12,681 nt of DNA from Synergistaceae bacterium (GCA_012523155.1 JAAYJB010000078.1:1-12681); one strand, 5' to 3'. Shown: positions 6,492 through 12,681, counted from the stretch's first letter. A program made the numbers and translations. The notes: generated from the sequence alone by a model not told the origin.

Positions 6492-7975
6492 CTGACACCC
6501 CCTCCTTTCACAGACCTCACATTTCCAGCGAACAGGGGAGATGCTGTACTCCGCTTGATGAAATCCTCGGGGGCCCATCCGAATTCATCCCGCAGGATCC
6601 GCGTGATCCTCGGCACGCAGAAACCGCCCTGGCAGCGTCCCATGGAAGCTCTTGCCCTGTATTTTATGCTCACGAGAGTCCGTGCTCCGAGAGGGTTGGT
6701 GATCGCATCAAGTATTTCCTGTTTCGTTATTTTTTCGCACCTGCAGATGATCTCCCCGTAATTGGGATTGTCCGCGATCATGGACACCCGTTCTTCCGCC
6801 GGGAGCTCCGAGAAAAAGAACGTGCTTCCCGGGCGGACAGGGTTGAAAGAGGGATCGGGATGAAGAGGGATGTGCCGCTCCACCATCCCGCGGACCATCT
6901 CCGCGATGGCCGGTGCGCATGTAAGTCCCGGGCTCTCTATGCCGAGAAGATTGATGAACCCCGAGACATCCTTTCTGTCCTCGATCACAAAATCCTTGTT
7001 CCCTCCCACTTCAGGAGGGGTCTGCTTGGGACGGATCCCGGAAAAATTGCGGATATAGTCAGTCATGCGTATCTCAGGAAGAAGTTCCTGCCCCTCCCTC
7101 CGAAGTTCCTTCATAACGTCTGCCGTGCATGAATGGTCCTCGGAAGCATTGAGGTATTCAGCACTCGGCCCGATAAGGATGTTGCCGTCAACCGTCGGTG
7201 TCAGGTGAATACCAAGACCGGGCGCGTTCTTCTTCGGTGCGGGGTATATGAGAGCCTTCAGAGTACCGTCAAGTCTTTTATCCAGGACGTAGTATTCCCC
7301 CCGGCACGGATAAATCACGTAATCGCTGATCCCTGCCAGACGGCATATTTCCGCGGAAAAGAGACCCGAGGCATTGATAATGACTTTCGCGGTAAATGTC
7401 TCCCCGGCCTTCGTACCAAGCACCCAGCCTCCACCGGCAAGGGATGTTATGGAGGCCACCTGCTGTCCGAGGTGAAAATCAACCCCGTTCGCGAGGGCAT
7501 TTTCGGCCAGGCCGATCGTCAGTCCATAGGGTGAAATGATGGAACTGGTGGGCGAATAAAGGGCGAGAGAGCCCTCGACTCCCGGCTGGATCTGCTGCAT
7601 CCTGTCTTTTCCGATAAGCTCAAGTCCGGGAACCCCGTTTGCATCTCCCTGTTCCTTCAGCCTGTGCAATGTCGCCTCGTCCTCTTTATCAAGCGCTACT
7701 GTTAGCTTGCCGATCCTTTTGATCTTAACTTTCAGATCCCGGCAAATGTCGTCCATCATGGCATTTCCCCTGACATCGAGCCGTGCTCTCAGGGAACCGG
7801 GAGCGTAGTTGAACCCGGCGTGCAAAACTCCGCTGTTGCGGCAGCTCGTCCCGAACCCCACATCCATTTCCTTCTCGAGGACCGCTGCCTTCACGGCGAA
7901 CCGCGAGAGTTCACGGGCGACCGCGCCGCCGACAACTCCTCCGCCGATAACAACAACATCGTATTCCAGAGCCAC
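6488..7975 (-). CDS. GlpA/LhgO-like FAD-dependent dehydrogenase with C-terminal BFD-type [2Fe-2S] domain
   Basis: This 495-aa member of the DAO flavoprotein superfamily has FAD motif GGGVVGG at residues 11-17, Glu34 at the end of the second strand, and a CRNSGVLHAGFNYAPGSL segment near 45-62 shared by glycerol-3-phosphate dehydrogenase GlpA and L-2-hydroxyglutarate oxidase. The C-terminus is a bacterioferritin-associated-ferredoxin-like domain with Cys411, Cys413, Cys448 and Cys453 (CxC...CxxxxC), expected to hold [2Fe-2S]. It should oxidise a hydroxy acid, glycerol 3-phosphate or amino compound and feed electrons to the next subunit. The start is a GTG at 7975; an in-frame TAG just upstream rules out extension, and the nearest SD-like match is GGTG about 7 bases away. 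No glpK, glpF or glpB is in the window, and the gene diverges from an FCD regulator, so a glycerol-3-phosphate label is not assumed. Confidence 0.88.
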   Translation of the reverse strand: MALEYDVVVIGGGVVGGAVARELSRFAVKAAVLEKEMDVGFGTSCRNSGVLHAGFNYAPGSLRARLDVRGNAMMDDICRDLKVKIKRIGKLTVALDKEDEATLHRLKEQGDANGVPGLELIGKDRMQQIQPGVEGSLALYSPTSSIISPYGLTIGLAENALANGVDFHLGQQVASITSLAGGGWVLGTKAGETFTAKVIINASGLFSAEICRLAGISDYVIYPCRGEYYVLDKRLDGTLKALIYPAPKKNAPGLGIHLTPTVDGNILIGPSAEYLNASEDHSCTADVMKELRREGQELLPEIRMTDYIRNFSGIRPKQTPPEVGGNKDFVIEDRKDVSGFINLLGIESPGLTCAPAIAEMVRGMVERHIPLHPDPSFNPVRPGSTFFFSELPAEERVSMIADNPNYGEIICRCEKITKQEILDAITNPLGARTLVSIKYRARASMGRCQGGFCVPRITRILRDEFGWAPEDFIKRSTASPLFAGNVRSVKGGGVR

Positions 7976-8006
7976 TCCCTAACACCACGCTTTCAAAAAA
8001 GAACAT

Positions 8007-8028
8007 TGGTAGACCAAGGTATTCCAAT
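8007..8028. promoter_or_regulatory. Candidate FCD/GntR operator: palindrome within a tandem repeat
   Basis: TTGGTAGACCAA (8007-8018) is a perfect 5-bp-arm palindrome of the GGT..ACC type recognised by FadR/PdhR/LldR-like GntR regulators. It overlaps two back-to-back GGTANNCCAA units (8009-8018, 8019-8028), a 10-base period that puts both on one DNA face. It lies about 15 bases downstream of the triad's probable start site, where binding would block transcription, and next to the gene for such a regulator. Confidence 0.65.
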
Positions 8029-8040
8029 AAAACTTTTTTT

Positions 8041-8070
8041 ATATTATCATGGGTACAGAGAGTAAATCAA
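8041..8070 (-). promoter_or_regulatory. Candidate sigma70 promoter of the oxidoreductase triad
   Basis: On the minus strand TTGATT (8070-8065) and TAATAT (8046-8041) are spaced by 18 bases, predicting a start near 8034 and a 5' UTR of about 60 bases that contains the operator pair. The surrounding A/T-rich stretch to 8130 must also hold the divergent regulator promoter, for which I see only weak candidates (for example TTCAAG at 8089 with TATTCA 18 bases on). Confidence 0.5.
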
Positions 8071-8150
8071 GCAGAATCAACTGAAAATTTCAAGTTCTTT
8101 TTTTTAACTTTTTATTCAATCTGTATTTTTACCGGACAGGGGGGGCATAC

Positions 8151-8909
8151 ATGAACAAGAAAAGGCAGGAACTGATAAAAAAGATATCAGACCTTATCTC
8201 GGACGGTGAAATCATCTCTGAAGGGAAACTGCCCACTGAAAGGGAACTGGCCGCCATGCTGGGAACGAGCAGACCTCTTCTCAGGGAAGCGCTCATTGCG
8301 CTCGAGGCTCTTGGATTGATCGATATTCGGGACAGGCAGGGTATTTTTCTTGCGGAAGATGACTCCGGAGAACTCCGCAAGGCTCTCGGACAGGTTCACA
8401 TATGGCCTATGGAGATCCTCTCGCAGGTAATGGAGATCCGGCAGCTTCTCGATCCCCCGGCGACTGCCCTCGCCGCACTCCGCCGGAAGGACAGGGACCT
8501 GGCAAAAATGGATGAATGCATTTCCATGCTTGAGAAGATCCACAAGGATGAAGACCCTCTCGAAGCACCCCTGGGAGCTTACTGGAATACTGTCCTTCAC
8601 TCCACGATCTTCAAATCCACGGGAAACACGCTGCTAGCGAGAATTTACGAAAGCCTTCTTGAAATGTCCGAAAAAGGGATCACGGCAATGAGGATGGACG
8701 TCCTTGATTCCGCAGCCCCTGACAGGACCGGGAGAATCCTTGAGCAACACCGGAAACTGGTCGCAGCCATAAGGGACCGGGATGTGGAACGCGCCCGGGA
8801 CGCATCGCGGGTCCACCTGAGATTTACCATTGATACACTTGTGGAACTCAGCAGGGTCACTCCTCTTTCCAACTTTTTCGCATCCCGGATGGATCCGGTA
8901 CTTGAATAA
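8151..8909 (+). CDS. GntR-family transcriptional regulator, FadR/FCD subfamily
   Basis: This 252-aa DNA-binding protein has an N-terminal winged helix-turn-helix (residues about 5-70: GKLPTERELAAMLGTSRPLLREAL, then the wing IDIRDRQGIF). An all-helical FCD ligand domain (about 85-235) follows. The FCD metal/ligand set is recognisable as Asn146, His150, His200 and His222 (the usual Asp is Asn here), so a carboxylate bound through a metal ion is the expected effector. The ATG at 8151 follows a G-rich SD (AGGGGGGG, 6 bases away). It is divergent from the GlpA-like operon with the TTGGTAGACCAA operator between them, so it most likely represses that operon, and perhaps the TRAP/dehydrogenase operon, until a hydroxy- or dicarboxylic acid is present. 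Its TAA lies inside the T-tract of the convergent aminotransferase terminator. Confidence 0.93.
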   Translation: MNKKRQELIKKISDLISDGEIISEGKLPTERELAAMLGTSRPLLREALIALEALGLIDIRDRQGIFLAEDDSGELRKALGQVHIWPMEILSQVMEIRQLLDPPATALAALRRKDRDLAKMDECISMLEKIHKDEDPLEAPLGAYWNTVLHSTIFKSTGNTLLARIYESLLEMSEKGITAMRMDVLDSAAPDRTGRILEQHRKLVAAIRDRDVERARDASRVHLRFTIDTLVELSRVTPLSNFFASRMDPVLE

Positions 8910-8947
8910 AAAAGCACGGACTGAGGGGAGCCCCCTTTCGTCCGTGC
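8906..8947 (-). terminator. Rho-independent terminator of the aminotransferase gene
   Basis: GCACGGAC (8914-8921) pairs perfectly with GTCCGTGC (8940-8947), with an inner GGGG/CCCC stem. On the minus strand it is followed by TTTTTTATT (8913-8905), a proper U-tract. It lies 41 bases past the aminotransferase stop, and its T-tract contains the regulator's TAA (8907-8909). On the plus strand no T-run follows, so for the regulator it would at most be a weak end. Confidence 0.88.
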
Positions 8948-8988
8948 AGCAATAAAGCAGTTTGCCGTACCATGGGAATCGGGTTATT

Positions 8989-10095
8989 TCATCCGATGAA
9001 TTCTGCAAGCTTCCCCAGGGCTTCACTGAAGTTTTCCCGTCCAACACCGATACGGAAATGATTCCAGTCAACGTCGAAGACGGTATCGGGCAAAATCATC
9101 ACGCTCTTTTCCGTGACCGCCTTCTCGCAGAAATCCTTCACGTGCTGATTACCGAGAAGCCTCGGGAAGGCCGTTGATCCCCCCTGGGGTTCAAACCACT
9201 CGAAGCGGTCCTTTCTCTCGAGAAAGAATCGTCTCGCAAGGGCGAGATTCTCCCTGACGATCGACCTGCTCCTTTCCGCCAGTTCCTCTCCCCTGCGAAG
9301 CGCCGCAATGGCAAGTATTTCCGATGGCGCTGAAGAACAGATTGTCGTGTAGTCCTTCAGTGAAGCGATCCGGTCAAGAAGCCAGCTGTCCGTTGAGGTG
9401 ATCCATCCTACGCGGAGGCCGGGAAGGCCGTACGTCTTTGAAAGCCCCCCGAGAGCTGCGCTTTTCCTGTACAGAGAAGGAACGGAAGGAAGTCTTTTTT
9501 CAGGATCGTGTTCAAGTCCCCTGTACATCTCGTCGGAGAAAAGGAAAATTCCCCGTTTTGATGTAATTTCGATCACTTTTGACAGTTCATCCTCAGTAGG
9601 CAAAAAACCCGTCGGATTATGTGGAAAATTGACAATAACAAGCCGGGTGTTCTCTTTGAGCGCCCCTTCAAGGAAAGGAATATCGAGCTTCCAGGCTCCC
9701 TTTTCCTTTTTGAGGTACCATCGGGTCACTTCACAGCCAAGAGACTTTGGAATCTCGTACAGAGACTGATAGGCCGGGCTCAGGACGATTACATGGTCAT
9801 TCCCGTCAAGGAGGACGTTCATTGTGAGAAATATTCCTTCCTCCGGGTTGAGGACCAGGTTCTCCTCCGGTACCGTACCCGACAGCCCGGCAATAGCCTC
9901 CCTCAGCATGGGATGTCCCCTCGATTCGGTGTAGGAAAGGCGAAGCCCTTTCCAGAGTTCGAGGATGTCGGGCCCGCTCCCCTGCAGCAGCTCCTCCGCC
10001 CCCATGGACTCACAGTCAGAAGGGCTCAAAAGGTACTTCACGGTAAATTCATACTTCGCAAAATAGCGTTCCAGAAGAAAATCACGTACTTTCAT
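8989..10095 (-). CDS. Class I/II (fold-type I) PLP-dependent aminotransferase
   Basis: This 368-aa cytoplasmic enzyme is expected to transfer an amino group between an amino acid and a 2-oxo acid. Fold-type I marks are clear: YTESRGHPMLREAI (about 55-68), NFPHNPTG with Asn160, SDEMYRGL with Asp188 and Tyr191 for the cofactor ring, SKTYGLPGLRVGW with Schiff-base Lys220 and phosphate-binding Arg228, and a late FRIGVG arginine for the substrate carboxylate. Start: ATG at 10095 is preferred to an in-frame GTG at 10122, which would fall at about +3 of the transcript made from the TATAAT box and has no SD; GAAGG precedes the ATG. It is a single-gene unit with its own promoter and terminator. Substrate specificity cannot be called; a 2-oxo acid made by the neighbouring dehydrogenases would be a reasonable partner. 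Confidence 0.92.
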   Translation of the reverse strand: MKVRDFLLERYFAKYEFTVKYLLSPSDCESMGAEELLQGSGPDILELWKGLRLSYTESRGHPMLREAIAGLSGTVPEENLVLNPEEGIFLTMNVLLDGNDHVIVLSPAYQSLYEIPKSLGCEVTRWYLKKEKGAWKLDIPFLEGALKENTRLVIVNFPHNPTGFLPTEDELSKVIEITSKRGIFLFSDEMYRGLEHDPEKRLPSVPSLYRKSAALGGLSKTYGLPGLRVGWITSTDSWLLDRIASLKDYTTICSSAPSEILAIAALRRGEELAERSRSIVRENLALARRFFLERKDRFEWFEPQGGSTAFPRLLGNQHVKDFCEKAVTEKSVMILPDTVFDVDWNHFRIGVGRENFSEALGKLAEFIG

Positions 10096-10132
10096 TTGAT
10101 CACAGCCTTCGATAAAAATCACGGTTTTTTTT

Positions 10133-10162
10133 ATTATACCCGTCTTTCTGCTCTCATTTCAG
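10133..10162 (-). promoter_or_regulatory. Candidate sigma70 promoter of the aminotransferase gene
   Basis: The minus strand has a perfect -10 TATAAT (10138-10133) with CTGAAA (10162-10157) 18 bases upstream as a moderate -35. The predicted start near 10125 leaves a leader of about 30 bases to the ATG at 10095. Confidence 0.6.
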
Positions 10163-10202
10163 GCAACACACCGTATTTTACGATAATTCGGCAGGATTTC
10201 GG

Positions 10203-10233
10203 TTGACTTAACCCACCCCTATCGTTTTATATT
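10203..10233 (+). promoter_or_regulatory. Candidate promoter of the Sel1-repeat gene
   Basis: TTGACT (10203-10208) and TATATT (10228-10233) are 19 bases apart (18 if TTATAT is taken as the -10). The leader to the ATG is about 40 bases and contains SD AGGAGG at 10265-10270, 8 bases before the start. The -35 is strong, the spacing slightly long. Confidence 0.5.
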
Positions 10234-10278
10234 AGAGAAGAACATTTATATTTACCTTAATTCCAGGAGGTATCCGCA

Positions 10279-11316
10279 ATGACTGCACACACTGTCAAAA
10301 GGACTCTTTCCCTTTTCCTGGCCTTTCTTTTTCTGGGAACGATGATAATTTCAGCCCTTCCCTCCGAGGCATTCACCCCGCCACCGCTCCCCGGAGACGA
10401 AGAAGAGATCGCACCTCCTCCTCCGCCTGTTTTCGGAGACAGCGGGGAAGAAGAGTTGCCAAAACAGCCCCAGCCGGAGATAAAACCGAAACCTGTTCCC
10501 AAACCGGAAACAAAGCCGGCACCGAAACCGCAACCGAAACCAAAACCGAAGCCAAAACCAAAACCCAAGGCTGAGCCCAAGGAGCCTTCGTACACAGTAA
10601 ACGAGCTCTTTTCCAAGGGTCTGAATGCTTACAAGGGAGAGAACGGGGCAGCCCAGAGCTACACCGAGGCCCTCAAGTGGTGGGGCAGGGCAGCTGCAAA
10701 GGGACACTCCGCCTCCCTCTACAATCTGGGCGTGATGCACAAAAACGGCCAGGGAACGGCGAAGGACTTCAAAAAAGCCAGGGACTATTTTCTGAAGGCG
10801 GCACAAAACAGATACGCCCCTGCCGCTGAACAGCTCGGCCACCTCTACTACGGGGATTCCCTGGGGAAACCCGACTATGGTGAAGCGGCCCGCTGGTATG
10901 AGCAGGCCGCCCAGAAGAACAGGGCCTTCTCCCAGTTCCGCCTCGGGCTGATCCATTACAAGGGACTCGGCCGGCCCAAGGATGCCATGAAAGCCTTCTA
11001 CTGGTTCGACGAGTCGGCGAAGAACGGCTACATCGACGCCATGGTGAACCTTGGAGTTCTCTACGAAAAGGGCGACGGTGCGGTGTTCAGCAGGGAGAAG
11101 GCCTTCCAGTGGTATTCAAAAGCCGCTGAAAAGGGATCCCCCCTGGGCATGGCCTACCTCGGCGAGGTCTACTACCAGGGCCGGGGCGTACCGAAGGATG
11201 AGAAAAAAGGCATCCGGCTCCTGGAACAGGCAGCAGCGAAGAACCTTGCTTACGCTCAGCGGCTTCTTTACAAGATAGACAGCATTAAGTACATGAAGTA
11301 CCGGAACGTGAAATAG
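10279..11316 (+). CDS. Exported Sel1-repeat protein with Pro-Lys-rich spacer
   Basis: This 345-aa protein has a Sec signal peptide (residues 1 to about 31, ending SALPSEA) and no lipobox. A Pro- and Glu-rich stretch (33-66) leads to a Pro-Lys spacer of alternating KP units (about 67-100, TonB-like in composition). Five to six Sel1-like TPR repeats follow from about 107 to 330, each with the pattern A..W..KAA..G...A...LG..Y..G.G. (for example KWWGRAAAKGHSASLYNLGVMHKNGQG). Sel1 proteins act as protein-binding scaffolds; the rigid spacer would let the repeats stand off the membrane or cross peptidoglycan if the signal were retained as an anchor. It is a single gene with its own promoter and a strong SD. 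No enzyme function is expected. The partner is unknown; the TPR protein encoded convergently downstream is one candidate by location only. Confidence 0.92.
   Translation: MTAHTVKRTLSLFLAFLFLGTMIISALPSEAFTPPPLPGDEEEIAPPPPPVFGDSGEEELPKQPQPEIKPKPVPKPETKPAPKPQPKPKPKPKPKPKAEPKEPSYTVNELFSKGLNAYKGENGAAQSYTEALKWWGRAAAKGHSASLYNLGVMHKNGQGTAKDFKKARDYFLKAAQNRYAPAAEQLGHLYYGDSLGKPDYGEAARWYEQAAQKNRAFSQFRLGLIHYKGLGRPKDAMKAFYWFDESAKNGYIDAMVNLGVLYEKGDGAVFSREKAFQWYSKAAEKGSPLGMAYLGEVYYQGRGVPKDEKKGIRLLEQAAAKNLAYAQRLLYKIDSIKYMKYRNVK
10480..10572 (+). repeat. Coding low-complexity CCRAAA repeat (Pro-Lys spacer)
   Basis: Degenerate hexanucleotide units of the type CCGAAA/CCAAAA encode the alternating Pro-Lys spacer of the Sel1 protein. 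Such tracts can change length by slippage in whole hexamers without frameshift. Confidence 0.75.
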
Positions 11317-11523
11317 CCGCTGCCTTTGCTGTTGTTCTAAGCAAACCGATCGCGAAGCATCCCGAGCGCAGCGATTTGTTGTCATCCTGAGCGGAGCGAA
11401 GGATCTCGCCTTTATGGATTTTCAGAACCAACCCTGAGGTCCTTCCACCCGGGATGCTATGCAATCTTCGCTTCGCTCATCAGGACGGCACAGAGAAAAA
11501 TCCCGGTTTCCATACTCACCTCA
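11317..11523. other. Non-coding interval after the Sel1-repeat gene
   Basis: No gene is visible between the Sel1 stop and the stem-loop at 11524. The interval is occupied mainly by the repeat cluster at 11356-11489. The sequence on either side has no recognised signal. Confidence 0.6.
11356..11489. repeat. Cluster of REP-like TGAGCG(G/A)AGCGAAG repeats
   Basis: Two direct copies with a 25-base offset (CATCCCGAGCGCAGCGA at 11358-11374, CATCCTGAGCGGAGCGA at 11383-11399; 15 of 17 bases alike) are followed by an inverted copy (CTTCGCTTCGCTCA at 11466-11479, 13 of 14 bases complementary to 11388-11401). A second, interleaved inverted repeat pairs AGCATCCCG (11356-11364) with CGGGATGCT (11450-11458). 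From memory, the GTCATCCTGAGCG.AGCGAAGGATCT core is a dispersed intergenic repeat in many unrelated bacteria. It is most likely a REP/MITE-like element; no coding capacity is seen. Confidence 0.7.
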
Positions 11524-11556
11524 ACAGTCAGGGCCCCGCCAGGGGGCCCTGACTGT
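11524..11556. terminator. Stem-loop between convergent genes
   Basis: A perfect 14-bp stem with a 5-base loop (arms 11524-11537 and 11543-11556, GTCAGGGCCCC core) directly abuts the TAG of the minus-strand TPR gene. T-runs are poor on both sides, but the stability and position between converging genes suggest a bidirectional transcription end or 3' protecting hairpin. Confidence 0.65.
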
Positions 11557-12681
11557 CTACTTTACCGTGATCGTCTTCAGTATAGCCTCCAGTGTCGCCT
11601 GTGTTCCTCCCTTCCCGCGGAAGAGGACAAGGGCTACCCCTTTATTACCGCTCATGGGAGGGAAGAGAAGGTTCACTTCGCTTCCCTCGTTCGACCTGAG
11701 TACATTTTTCCCTCCGAGAGAAACTGTGCGGGCTCCCTTTAAATCCTTCTTCGTCTCCCCGTAATTCTTCGTTACTCCTCCGGAGACGCCGTGGACGGGG
11801 TTGTCGAAGCTCCCCTGCCAGTAGACGTGAAGCGATTCCACGTCATGTTCCTTCATTGTCTTCCCGTTCCAGGACGACGGGATTCCGAAGGTGACGTTCC
11901 CTATAGTTACGGATTTCCAGCCCGCGGGCAGCTTTCCTGCACCCTTGTCCGCCCCGCTCTGCGGAGGTGTTTTTCCCGCTGTAAAGGAGATCTTCCCGGC
12001 GATCTCCTCGAACATGGGAGCGTATTTTTTCCAGCCGCTCCCACTGCCGGCCACCACGTGGAGATAGGCTCCCATTCCGCCCTCCGCACCGTCAGCGACA
12101 AAGTAAAACCTCCGGGTCACTCCGGGTGCATTACCCAGGAGGAAGTAGGCTTTTCTGCCTCCCAGCGTCACAGTTCCCTCTCCGGAGATGGAGTCGAAGA
12201 TCCGGTTGGCTGTTTTGCCGGTGTACAGTCCCTTGATTTTACCGTCAGACAACCCCGGCGACAGGGTGCCGACGCGGACGATGGCCACCCTCTTGCCACC
12301 CATGTAGTAGTCATAGTTTGCGAAGGGGTATTTCCCGTTTTCCTTCCCCGAAGAGCTTTTCACGCTCTGGAAGCCCCCGGCGGGGATCTCGTACCGGATT
12401 CCGGCGAGGGTGAACTTTTTCCACCCTCCCCACTGCGGAGATGTCTCCGAAGGAGGAGTCCCGGGACTCTTCGCAGGTATTTTGGTATCTTCATCCTTCC
12501 GCGCCCCGGAAGGAGTAGCTTCCGTAGGCTTCTTTGCTTCTTCCGTGCTCTTTTTTATCCTGGAAATAAAGTCCTTCAGCTTCCTGACATGCTCCTCCAC
12601 TACAGGGTCCGGGGATATGGAGAGCCCTTCCCGGTATTTCTCCAGGGCCTCTTCGTACCGTTTTCCCTTCTGCAGCTCCGC
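11557..12681 (-). CDS. TPR protein with two tandem copies of an unrecognised domain (5' end beyond window)
   Basis: The reading frame is open to the window edge (374 visible codons); a GTG at 12600 is not a credible start because the codons before it continue in frame as a TPR-like helix pair (KGKRYEEALEKYREGLSISPDP). After the TPR and a basic helix comes a Pro/Thr/Lys-rich linker (about residues 45-84). Two similar domains follow, at about 87-234 and 253-374. Both open with GWK...(L/I)G(I/N)..(Y/F).IP, share a central V(T/S)LGG(R/K) motif and end in a short amphipathic helix before a final beta strand (EEIAGKISF / LEAILKTITV). No catalytic motif is apparent. I do not recognise the domain; a beta-rich binding module is likely. 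The TPR and linker suggest an envelope scaffold, but any signal peptide lies outside the window. It ends against the stem-loop at 11524-11556. Confidence 0.8.
   Translation of the reverse strand, partial: AELQKGKRYEEALEKYREGLSISPDPVVEEHVRKLKDFISRIKKSTEEAKKPTEATPSGARKDEDTKIPAKSPGTPPSETSPQWGGWKKFTLAGIRYEIPAGGFQSVKSSSGKENGKYPFANYDYYMGGKRVAIVRVGTLSPGLSDGKIKGLYTGKTANRIFDSISGEGTVTLGGRKAYFLLGNAPGVTRRFYFVADGAEGGMGAYLHVVAGSGSGWKKYAPMFEEIAGKISFTAGKTPPQSGADKGAGKLPAGWKSVTIGNVTFGIPSSWNGKTMKEHDVESLHVYWQGSFDNPVHGVSGGVTKNYGETKKDLKGARTVSLGGKNVLRSNEGSEVNLLFPPMSGNKGVALVLFRGKGGTQATLEAILKTITVK

Noticed and set aside
6492..6578. N-terminal extension of the FAD/NAD(P) oxidoreductase
   Set aside because: The extra 29 codons lie inside the upstream gene, while the ATG at 6491 has an SD and an ATGA overlap.
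6470..7132. Plus-strand open frame (220 codons) opposite the GlpA-like gene
   Set aside because: Spans the ATGA junction of two real genes in antisense and shows no protein family features.
6488..7975. Naming this gene glpA outright
   Set aside because: The same motifs occur in L-2-hydroxyglutarate oxidase-like enzymes and no glycerol genes are in view, so a gene symbol would overstate the evidence.
10480..10572. Short tandem repeats as a possible CRISPR or satellite array
   Set aside because: They are in-frame hexamers encoding a Pro-Lys spacer; there are no spacers or constant repeat units.
10351..10956. Minus-strand open frame (201 codons) opposite the Sel1 gene
   Set aside because: Its Phe/Gly/Arg/Leu-rich repeats are just the reverse complement of the Pro-Lys coding tract.
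11317..11556. Small plus-strand open frame across the repeat cluster (from about 11459)
   Set aside because: It runs through repeats, the stem-loop and antisense into the TPR gene; no SD and no plausible protein.

Overview
The window looks like chromosome of an anaerobic, acid- or amino-acid-fermenting bacterium of roughly 55% GC. The gene mix is a TAXI-type TRAP transporter, a nickel-type racemase homologue, an Ldh/MDH2-family dehydrogenase, a GlpA-like/FAD-NAD/DUF1667 oxidoreductase triad and Sel1/TPR envelope proteins. It fits Synergistota best, with Clostridia or Thermotogota as alternatives; this is inference from gene content, as no rRNA or marker gene is present.

Region 1 (1-4630, minus strand) reads from a promoter near 4602-4630 through an NAD(P)-dependent 2-hydroxyacid dehydrogenase of the Ldh/MDH2 family, a TAXI solute receptor, a fused TRAP permease and the first 44 codons of a LarA-type (lactate racemase family) protein cut by the window edge. 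This is an uptake-racemise-oxidise layout for a small hydroxy acid. A strong stem-loop between receptor and permease probably sets their expression ratio.

Region 2 (4855-7975, minus strand) is a tight three-gene operon with ATGA stop/start overlaps. It encodes a GlpA/LhgO-like FAD oxidoreductase with a C-terminal BFD-type [2Fe-2S] domain, an FAD/NAD(P) oxidoreductase, and a small CxxCxxxC DUF1667 protein. They probably form one soluble electron-transferring dehydrogenase complex; the substrate is not proven. Divergent from it is a FadR-type GntR/FCD regulator (8151-8909). A palindrome TTGGTAGACCAA, part of a tandem GGTANNCCAA pair, lies just downstream of the triad promoter and is the likely operator.

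Region 3 (8906-10162, minus strand) is a monocistronic class I/II aminotransferase whose terminator T-tract overlaps the stop codon of the convergent regulator gene.

Region 4 (10203-12681) holds an exported Sel1-repeat protein with a Pro-Lys spacer (plus strand). After it come a cluster of TGAGCG(G/A)AGCGAAG repeats and a 14-bp stem-loop. Last is the C-terminal part of a TPR protein carrying two tandem copies of an unrecognised domain (minus strand, running off the window).

No tRNA, rRNA, CRISPR array, insertion sequence or phage gene was found. The best candidate for something under-described is the combined regulator/oxidoreductase-triad/transporter/racemase cluster, whose substrate cannot be read from the sequence.
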